From NCBI RefSeq assembly GCF_020736365.1, contig NZ_CP085988.1, positions 2,610,001-2,674,000 on the forward strand: 64,000 nt of DNA, given 5' to 3'. A model generated the notes under the pieces. The model was not told where the DNA came from, searched no databases, and saw only the letters and a program-made list of their open reading frames with translations. This stretch comes from Clostridium sp. M62/1 (GTDB taxonomy: Bacteria > Bacillota > Clostridia > Lachnospirales > Lachnospiraceae). The position numbers and the translations under genes are program-made. Every line of letters starts with the position of its first letter. Positions within the stretch are counted from its first letter, which is position 1. This document shows, piece after piece, positions 57,899 through 64,000 of this stretch.

Positions 57899-58534
57899 TT
57901 AAGCTCCCTCTGTTTCGCATTCCATCTTGCTTACGGATACCTCGTAAGCCACTCGCTTCTCGCACTCCGTCTCATTCAGTTTTTTCGTGTACTCTCTGCT
58001 CTGAACGCGTCCCCACACCTTCACTCTGGCTCCCACAGCAAAGCCGGACGCGTAGCGGGCATTTCTGCCCCAGGCAATACACGGTATGTAATCTGATTTC
58101 CCATAGGGACGGTTGACCGCCAGAAGAATGTCGGCGATTTCACGTCCAAGGGGCGTTTTCCTGTAAATAGCCTCCTTGCATATATAACCGTCTAAATAAA
58201 TCTGATTAGTCTTTGTGCAGTCGGTAAACTCCTCCAGAAAGTTTAATTCCCTCACAAAAACGGAGAGTACAAGACGGTTTTTCACTCCCTCGTGACAGTT
58301 ATAGGAGCGGAACTGGCCGATCGCCTCCACGGTTCTGCCCCTGTAATCCTGCGTCACATCCAGAAGACGCTCTGAGATCATGAGCGGTATAATGTCCACC
58401 TGATCACTTAAACGGCTGACTGCCAGGCTTACCAGATAAAAGCCTTCTCCAAATACTTCATGGCTGAATGTAAATTCAGAGATTACTTCTCCGATCACGC
58501 TTACCTTGTTGTTTTCAATCACTTTTTCTGACAT
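57899..58534 (-). CDS. Single-stranded-DNA-binding protein with two OB folds
   Basis: The 211-residue protein contains two SSB-like OB domains. The first (residues 8-100) shows VSVIGEVISEFTFSHE, and the second (about 108-205) shows YLDGYICKEAIYRKTPLGRE, then IPCIAWGRNARYASGF and VKVWGRVQSREY. Classical SSB has one OB fold and an acidic tail ending in a DDIPF-type tip; here there is no such tail (it ends MECETEGA). It is therefore probably an accessory SSB or PriB-like protein rather than the essential replication SSB. The ATG at 58534 follows GAGGAG. Confidence 0.85.
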   Translation of the reverse strand: MSEKVIENNKVSVIGEVISEFTFSHEVFGEGFYLVSLAVSRLSDQVDIIPLMISERLLDVTQDYRGRTVEAIGQFRSYNCHEGVKNRLVLSVFVRELNFLEEFTDCTKTNQIYLDGYICKEAIYRKTPLGREIADILLAVNRPYGKSDYIPCIAWGRNARYASGFAVGARVKVWGRVQSREYTKKLNETECEKRVAYEVSVSKMECETEGA

Positions 58535-58656
58535 TGTACTTCTCCTCTTCCTAATTCAAATTTCATATTCAGCTTGGCTGCTAATATAATATGTATGTGA
58601 TGGGTTCCAAAGAAATACTTAAAAGTGATACAAAGATTTCTACAGAAAATGACAAA

Positions 58657-58695
58657 GACAGGAAAAACCTGAGCATTATCCTGGCTTTTCCTGTC
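58657..58695. terminator. Terminator downstream of typA
   Basis: GACAGGAAAA (58657-58666) pairs with TTTTCCTGTC (58686-58695), with a CCTG/CAGG inner pair. On the minus strand it is followed by TTTGTCATTTTC. Confidence 0.7.
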
Positions 58696-58750
58696 TCTTC
58701 CTCTGCATCAAGTATCTTTTGTTTTATCTTTTGTGTAAGCCTGTACGAAA

Positions 58751-60604
58751 TTAACCTCTGTTCTTCTCTGCCTCTTTTCTGCTGATCATAGCCCTCTTTC
58801 TGAGGGTCGGATCCAGGATCTTCTTACGAATTCTGAGGCTTGTGGGAGTCACCTCAAGAAGTTCGTCGGTGTCAATGAAATCCAGGCACTGCTCCAGGCT
58901 CATCTCCTTAGGCGGTGTCAGTCTTAACGCCTCATCGGAGCTGGATGAACGGGTATTCGTAAGTTTTTTTGTTTTGCAGACATTGAGTTCGATGTCCTCC
59001 GGCTTTGCACTCTGTCCTACAATCATGCCGGAGTAAACCTTTACACCAGGTCCGATAAACAGGGTTCCTCTCTCCTGTGCATTGAACAGTCCATAGGTAA
59101 TAGACTCACCTGCCTCGAAGGCAATGAGAGAACCCTGTTTTCTGTATGACAGCTCTCCCTTAAACGGGCCATAGCCGTCAAAGCTTGTATTAAGTATACC
59201 ATTTCCCTTCGTATCTGTCAAAAATTCTCCTCTGTAGCCAATCAGACCCCGGGAAGGGATGGAGAATTCCAGCCTTGTATAACCGCCTCCGATGGGGCTC
59301 ATGCCCTGGAGCTCTCCCTTTCTGCTGGTGAGCTTCTGAATAACCGCTCCCGTAAACTCCTCCGGCACATCGACGTAGGCAATCTCCATAGGCTCTAACT
59401 TTCTGTTTCTCTCATCGTAGTGGTAAAGCACCTCCGCCTTGCTGACGGCAAACTCAAAGCCCTCTCTCCTCATATTTTCAATAAGGACAGACAGGTGCAG
59501 CTCGCCGCGGCCGGACACCTTAAAGCAGTCCGGAGAATCCGTCTCCTCCACCCTGAGGCTTACGTCTGTGTTGAGCTCCCTGAACAGTCTCTCCCTCAGA
59601 TGGCGGGATGTCACATATTTTCCCTCCAGTCCTGCAAGCGGGCTGTCATTGACCATGAAATCCATGGAGATAGTCGGCTCGGAGATCTTCTGGAACGGAA
59701 TGGCCTCCGGCTTTTCCGGAGAGCAGAGCGTATCTCCGATATGGATGTCCGAGATTCCCGAAATGGCCACGATGGAGCCGATCTGCGCCTCAGCCACCTC
59801 TACCTTGTTTAATCCGTCAAATTCATAGAGCTTTCCGATCTTTACCCTGCGGAATTTGTCGGGCTCGTGGTGGTTTACAATGACGCACTCCTGGTTTACC
59901 TTAAGAGAGCCGTTGTCAATTTTTCCGACTCCGATACGCCCTACATACTCATTGTAGTCAATGGTACTGATAAGCACCTGAGTCTCCGCATCCGGATCTC
60001 CCTCGGGAGCCGGGATATAGTCAAGGATGGTCTCAAACAGAGGCGTCATATCCACCTCAGGATCATCCATGTTCTTCTTTGCAAAGCCTGCCCTGGCAGA
60101 AGCATACAGAAACGGGCAGTCCAGCTGCTCGTCGGAGGCATCCAGATCCATGAAAAGCTCCAGAATTTCATCGATCACATCGTCCGGCCTTGCCTCAGGG
60201 CGGTCAATTTTGTTCAGGCAGACGATTACCGGAAGGTCCAGATCCAGCGCCTTCCTCAGCACGAACTTCGTCTGGGGCATGGCTCCCTCATAGGCATCTA
60301 CTACCAGGACAACTCCATTCACCATCTTGAGCACGCGCTCCACCTCGCCGCCGAAATCAGCGTGGCCTGGTGTGTCGATAATGTTGATCTTGACTCCCTT
60401 GTAAAATACTGCCGTATTTTTGGAGAGGATGGTAATTCCCCTCTCCCTCTCAATATCGTTAGAGTCCATAACGCGATCCACTACCTCCTGGTTAGCCCTG
60501 AACACCCCGCTCTGGCGCAGGAGCTGATCGACCAGAGTTGTCTTGCCATGGTCTACGTGGGCAATAATCGCAATATTTCTGACATCTTCACGCTTTGTCT
60601 TCAT
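58751..60604 (-). CDS. typA: Translational GTPase TypA/BipA
   Basis: The 617-residue ribosome-associated GTPase is related to EF-G and acts in 50S assembly and stress adaptation. The GTPase motifs are [16 protein letters not shown] (G1), [10 protein letters not shown] (G2), [14 protein letters not shown] (G3) and [13 protein letters not shown] (G4). The middle has an EF-Tu-like domain 2 and EF-G domains III and V. The C-terminal TypA-specific domain includes GECLFGPFKGEL-like [18 protein letters not shown]. Length is standard. The ATG at 60604 has a weak AAAGAGAG site. A promoter with TTGAAC-17-TAAAAT lies at 60716-60744. Confidence 0.97.
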   Translation of the reverse strand: MKTKREDVRNIAIIAHVDHGKTTLVDQLLRQSGVFRANQEVVDRVMDSNDIERERGITILSKNTAVFYKGVKINIIDTPGHADFGGEVERVLKMVNGVVLVVDAYEGAMPQTKFVLRKALDLDLPVIVCLNKIDRPEARPDDVIDEILELFMDLDASDEQLDCPFLYASARAGFAKKNMDDPEVDMTPLFETILDYIPAPEGDPDAETQVLISTIDYNEYVGRIGVGKIDNGSLKVNQECVIVNHHEPDKFRRVKIGKLYEFDGLNKVEVAEAQIGSIVAISGISDIHIGDTLCSPEKPEAIPFQKISEPTISMDFMVNDSPLAGLEGKYVTSRHLRERLFRELNTDVSLRVEETDSPDCFKVSGRGELHLSVLIENMRREGFEFAVSKAEVLYHYDERNRKLEPMEIAYVDVPEEFTGAVIQKLTSRKGELQGMSPIGGGYTRLEFSIPSRGLIGYRGEFLTDTKGNGILNTSFDGYGPFKGELSYRKQGSLIAFEAGESITYGLFNAQERGTLFIGPGVKVYSGMIVGQSAKPEDIELNVCKTKKLTNTRSSSSDEALRLTPPKEMSLEQCLDFIDTDELLEVTPTSLRIRKKILDPTLRKRAMISRKEAEKNRG

Positions 60605-60715
60605 AATTATTTATCTCTCTCTTTCTGTAACGCCCGGCGCTTCCGCGGCTTTACGCCTATTCCGGGCTGCGGCCTCTTCTGCCGCTTCTCTCAGCTTGAA
60701 TTTACACAATTTGTT

Positions 60716-60744
60716 ATTTTAACATTATCCTTGCACAAGTTCAA
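60716..60744 (-). promoter_or_regulatory. Promoter of typA
   Basis: On the minus strand TTGAAC (60739-60744), a 17-base spacer and TAAAAT (60716-60721), about 110 bases upstream of the ATG. Confidence 0.7.
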
Positions 60745-60829
60745 GGTTATTTGGGGGAAAAATGGCGGAAAGTTACAGTTTTTCTCCAAAGGACCGGCTT
60801 TGCCCGGCCCGGGGACGTCTGCGTCTGTC

Positions 60830-61480
60830 CTAGAAAAAAACAATCTCTTTTCCGAGCAGGCCGTAATAGAGCTTTTCCGCCCTCTCTATAACGCATCTGC
60901 CGTTTGTCCCCTCCGTGAGCTTTGCCATAAGCGGCTCCACCGCGTCCACCGGCACCAGCAGAGTCAAAACTACCTGATCCGTATACTCGCTGTCGAGAAC
61001 CGTGATATTCTCCTCCCCCAGAATGTACTGGATTTTGCCGAGGCCCGTGTAGTCCGTCTGGACGGTCAGCTTCTCCGCCAGACGCTTCTCCACGATCACA
61101 CTGTTTTTAAGCCCCTCCTTGACTGCGCCTGAGTAGGCCCTCACCAGGCCTCCCGTCCCCAGAAGAGTTCCGCCGAAATACCTGGTCACCACGGCACAGC
61201 AGTTGTGGACGTCCTCCCCCAGAAGCACGTCCAGCATGGGCCTTCCCGCCGTCTGGGACGGCTCCCCGTCGTCATTGCACCGCATCAGTTCATGGTTTTC
61301 CCCAATGACAAAGGCGGTGCAGTTATGGGTGGCATCCCAGTATTTCTTTCTCATCTCGGCAATAAAGGCAAGGGCTTCCTCCTCGGATTCAACAGGGCGG
61401 ACAGTGGCAATAAAGCGCGATTTTTTTTCAACGATTGTGCCCTCCCCTTCTTTATACAGAATTTTATAATTTTTTTTCAT
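60830..61480 (-). CDS. YigZ/IMPACT family protein
   Basis: The 216-residue protein has an N-terminal UPF0029/IMPACT domain (KKSRFIATVRPVESEEEALA, then NDDGEPSQTAGRPMLDVLLG near residue 70, and VVTRYFGGTLLGTGGLVRAY near residue 100). A C-terminal DUF1949 ferredoxin-like domain follows. The IMPACT family is related to the eukaryotic regulator of Gcn2; the bacterial role is unsettled. The ATG at 61480 follows GGGGAGAA; an upstream ATG at 61513 would add 11 residues. It is divergent from the PBP gene across 163 bases. Confidence 0.92.
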   Translation of the reverse strand: MKKNYKILYKEGEGTIVEKKSRFIATVRPVESEEEALAFIAEMRKKYWDATHNCTAFVIGENHELMRCNDDGEPSQTAGRPMLDVLLGEDVHNCCAVVTRYFGGTLLGTGGLVRAYSGAVKEGLKNSVIVEKRLAEKLTVQTDYTGLGKIQYILGEENITVLDSEYTDQVVLTLLVPVDAVEPLMAKLTEGTNGRCVIERAEKLYYGLLGKEIVFF

Positions 61481-61615
61481 GGCTGTTTTCTCCCCGGGAA
61501 CTGATTCTTTCATATTTTTTTGAGTATATTATTAAATTGGAAAGATTGCAACCTGCTTTTTCAGTGTTCACAATATCGTAAAAATTCCGGTATTTATTTA
61601 TCAGAAAACTTTTGA

Positions 61616-61621
61616 TATAAT
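61616..61621 (+). promoter_or_regulatory. -10 box upstream of the PBP gene
   Basis: A perfect TATAAT 22 bases before the ATG at 61644; the -35 region (TTTATT) is weak. Confidence 0.5.
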
Positions 61622-61643
61622 GGTAGACTGAAGGAGGCTTTCT

Positions 61644-64000
61644 ATGAATTATGGCAGAAAAGAGACCAGACGGCAGATTATGGCCGCCGGCTCCCGAAAG
61701 AAGAAGTACGCTAATCGGCTCTTCCTCTCCTTTTTCAAGGTGTTTCTCGTGCTGTGCCTGTTTGTCTTCGTGACCGGCTTCAGCGCAGGAATCGGAATGT
61801 TCAAGGGCATTATTGATACCGCGCCCGATTTCAATGCTGAGAGCTTTGCCCCCAGCGGTTTTTTCTCAACCATTTACGACTCTGAGGGCAATGTCGTGGA
61901 CACTCTGGTAGGAACGAATGCCAACCGTATTGAAGCTACCTATGATGAATTTCCAGAGGATCTGATCAACGCTTTCGTAGCAATCGAGGACTCCCGCTTC
62001 TGGCAGCACAGCGGTATTGACCTTCGCTCTATCACAAGGGCGGCCGTCGGTGTGCTGACAAACAATTACCAGGGCGGAGCCAGCACTCTGACCCAGCAGC
62101 TCATCAAAAACACTGTGTTCGGCGGCGGTATGGAAACCAGTACCGGCGCAAGGATTGAGCGAAAAATCCAGGAGCAGTATCTGGCCCTTCAGCTCACGAA
62201 AAACGTGGACAGGAAGATCATCATCACGAATTACCTGAATACCATTAACCTGGGAAGCAATACCCTGGGCGTCAAAGCCGCGGCTCTCCGGTATTTTAAC
62301 AAGGACGTTTCAGACCTGACGCTCTCTGAGTGCGCAGTCATCGCTGCCATCACGAAAAATCCCTCCCGCCTGAGTCCAATTACCGGAGCTGAGGACAATG
62401 CGCAGCGGCGGTCCACGATTCTTCAGGAGATGTACAATCAGGGATATATCACGAAGGAGGAACAGGAGGAGGCTCTGGCAGACGATGTGTACTCCCGCAT
62501 CCAGAATGTAGATCTGGCTGCAAAGGAGAACGATACCCCCTACTCCTACTACACAGACGAGCTTATTGATCAGGTGACAGAGGCCCTGAAGGAGGAGCTG
62601 GGCTACACGGATACCCAGGCCAGCAATCTGCTGTTCAGCGGCGGACTCAGCATCTACACGCCTCAGGATCCCCGTATGCAGGCCATTGTAGATGAGGAGA
62701 TCAGCAATCCGGAAAACTATGCTCTGGCTCAGTACTCCATCGAATACAGGCTTTCCGTGACCCACGGGGACGGTACAACGGAACACTTTTCAGAGGGGCA
62801 CGTAAAGAATTATTATATGGATACCTTAGGACAGAGCGGGTATACGGGGCTGTTTAAAAGCGAGGCAGAGGCCCAGGAGGCAGTTGACCAGTATAAGTCA
62901 TGGCTTCTGAAGGAGGATGACAAGGTCATCGGAGAATCCCTCACAGTCACTCTCCAGCCACAGGCTTCCTTTGTCCTGATTGAGCAGTCCACCGGATATG
63001 TAAAGGCCATCAGCGGAGGCCGGGGAGAAAAGACAGCCAACCGTACCCTGAACAGGGCAACGAATGTCAAGCGGCAGCCAGGCTCCGCCTTCAAGGTCAT
63101 CACATCCTTCCTGCCGGCTGTGGACACCTGCGGCGCGACGCTGGCCAGCGTATACTATGACGCGCCCTACTCCATCGGCACCAAGACCTTCCGGAACTGG
63201 TACGCCAACCGCGGCTACATGGGCTACCACAATATCCGTGAAGGAATCGCCTATTCCATGAATATCCTGGCCCTGAAGTGCCTGGTAGACACTGTGACCC
63301 CCCAGCTGGGCGTGGAATATGCGGAAAAGCTGGGAATCACCACCCTCGTGTCAGAGGACATTACCCCCTCCCTGGCTCTGGGCGGACTGACCGTGGGCGT
63401 GACGAACCTGGAACTGACAAATGCCTTTGCAACCATCGCCAATGAGGGCATTTACACAGAGCCTGTCTTCTTTACGAAGATTCTCGACCACAACGGCAAG
63501 GTTCTCATTGACAATGAGCCGGAAAAGAGGCAGGTGATCAAGGATTCCACAGCCTTCCTTGTGACAGACGCCATGGCTGACTCTGTTGTAAGCCAGAGTC
63601 TCTACGCTACGCCTGGCTCACAGCCCAGCACCACCAGCGCCGCAGCAGCCATTCCCGGCATGTCTACCTCCGGAAAGAGCGGCACGACTACGGGAAACAA
63701 CGACCTTTGGTTTGTGGGCTTTACACCTTACTATACAGCAGGAATCTGGACAGGCTTTGACAACAATGGAAGCATTACGGGAGGCACCTCCTACCACAAG
63801 GTTATCTGGCGCAAGATTATGACGCGCATACACGAGGGGCTCTCTGATCCCGGTTTTAAGGTGCCTGACAGCGTAGAGCAGGTGGAGGTATGCAGGAAAT
63901 CAGGCAAGCTCCCCATTGCAGGCGTATGCAGCTCCGATCCGAGAGGCAGCGCTGTCTATACGGAGTATTTCGCCAAGGGTACGGCTCCGACTGAAACCTG
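61644..64000 (+). CDS. Class A penicillin-binding protein (partial, right edge)
   Basis: 785 codons are visible and the gene continues past the window. It is a bifunctional peptidoglycan synthase: a cytosolic tail, a transmembrane segment (residues 27-52, LFLSFFKVFLVLCLFVFVTG), a GT51 glycosyltransferase and a transpeptidase domain. Catalytic Glu115 lies in IEDSRFWQHSGIDLRS, and GGASTLTQQLIKN lies near residue 150. The transpeptidase has S481-A-F-K484 (RQPGSAFK), S538-M-N540 and K678-S-G680-T-T. FVGFTPYYTAGIWTGFDN follows. AAGGAGG (61631-61637) precedes the ATG. The sequence after residue 740 leads towards a C-terminal extension not seen here. Confidence 0.96.
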   Translation, partial: MNYGRKETRRQIMAAGSRKKKYANRLFLSFFKVFLVLCLFVFVTGFSAGIGMFKGIIDTAPDFNAESFAPSGFFSTIYDSEGNVVDTLVGTNANRIEATYDEFPEDLINAFVAIEDSRFWQHSGIDLRSITRAAVGVLTNNYQGGASTLTQQLIKNTVFGGGMETSTGARIERKIQEQYLALQLTKNVDRKIIITNYLNTINLGSNTLGVKAAALRYFNKDVSDLTLSECAVIAAITKNPSRLSPITGAEDNAQRRSTILQEMYNQGYITKEEQEEALADDVYSRIQNVDLAAKENDTPYSYYTDELIDQVTEALKEELGYTDTQASNLLFSGGLSIYTPQDPRMQAIVDEEISNPENYALAQYSIEYRLSVTHGDGTTEHFSEGHVKNYYMDTLGQSGYTGLFKSEAEAQEAVDQYKSWLLKEDDKVIGESLTVTLQPQASFVLIEQSTGYVKAISGGRGEKTANRTLNRATNVKRQPGSAFKVITSFLPAVDTCGATLASVYYDAPYSIGTKTFRNWYANRGYMGYHNIREGIAYSMNILALKCLVDTVTPQLGVEYAEKLGITTLVSEDITPSLALGGLTVGVTNLELTNAFATIANEGIYTEPVFFTKILDHNGKVLIDNEPEKRQVIKDSTAFLVTDAMADSVVSQSLYATPGSQPSTTSAAAAIPGMSTSGKSGTTTGNNDLWFVGFTPYYTAGIWTGFDNNGSITGGTSYHKVIWRKIMTRIHEGLSDPGFKVPDSVEQVEVCRKSGKLPIAGVCSSDPRGSAVYTEYFAKGTAPTET

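Noticed and set aside
1..64000. Prophage, insertion sequence or integrative element
   Set aside because: No transposase, integrase, relaxase, phage structural gene or flanking direct repeats were found. The tRNA genes are not followed by an integrase gene. Only small non-coding repeats are present.

Overview
The window looks like a core-chromosome segment of an anaerobic, spore-forming Firmicute of class Clostridia, most likely Lachnospiraceae. The reasons are moderate GC (around half, by eye), strong AGGAGG-type ribosome binding sites, sigma-A promoters of the TTGACA-17-TATAAT kind, a cotJABC operon, spoIID with a SpoIIQ-like gene, a T-box on ileS, an L-box on dapA, a Rex regulator, a C_GCAxxG_C_C protein and two-gene chromate transporters. 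I see no rRNA, integrase, transposase, phage module or CRISPR array. Species-level identity is not resolved.

Layout. 1-5 kb: aminopeptidase P (cut by the edge), asnA, a HAD phosphatase, tRNA-Pro, a redox-type C_GCAxxG_C_C protein and two small unknowns. 5-9 kb: a LysR regulator divergent from a chromate transporter pair, then D-serine dehydratase. 9-12 kb: a gene-poor stretch with a cysteine-rich repeat protein, a macro-domain protein paired with an HPr-like protein lacking its phospho-histidine, tRNA-Val and a small unknown. 12-20 kb: cotJABC, the Trk potassium system, CBS and LUD proteins, spoIIQ-like and spoIID. 20-27 kb: a small conserved protein, glycogen phosphorylase and T-box controlled ileS. 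27-33 kb: a binding-protein/YesM-type kinase/YesN-type regulator sensing operon, then pncB. 33-38 kb: a GH25 lysozyme homologue, a ClC transporter, yebC and a hemolysin-family CBS protein. 38-43 kb: rex-acpS-nnr-alr-mazF on one strand. 43-49 kb: an ABC-F protein, an ECF sigma factor with an RsiV-like anti-sigma, and a choline-binding-repeat surface protein. 49-58 kb: purA, a LysR regulator, purB, a lipoprotein, dapA-dapB under a lysine riboswitch, a corrinoid adenosyltransferase and a tandem-OB SSB. 58-64 kb: typA, an IMPACT/YigZ protein and a class A penicillin-binding protein that runs off the right edge.

Themes. Cell-wall and envelope biology recurs: alr, dapAB, PBP, GH25, the RsiV-like pair, the choline-binding-repeat protein and the SpoIID/SpoIIQ engulfment pair. 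RNA-level control of amino-acid supply is clear at ileS (Ile T-box) and dapA (lysine riboswitch).

The most unusual structure is a palindrome-rich element of about 130 bp present three times in the same orientation (26600, 33193, 47470). Each time its right end directly abuts an intrinsic-terminator-like hairpin, and one copy lies inside the ileS leader between the T-box terminator and the start codon. Other points worth attention are a second dispersed hairpin repeat (16736 and 20243), a 21-bp coding repeat in the cysteine-rich protein, a mazF with no recognisable antitoxin gene but a 32-codon upstream frame, and several proteins of catalytic families that have lost consensus active-site residues (HPr-like, SpoIIQ-like, GH25).
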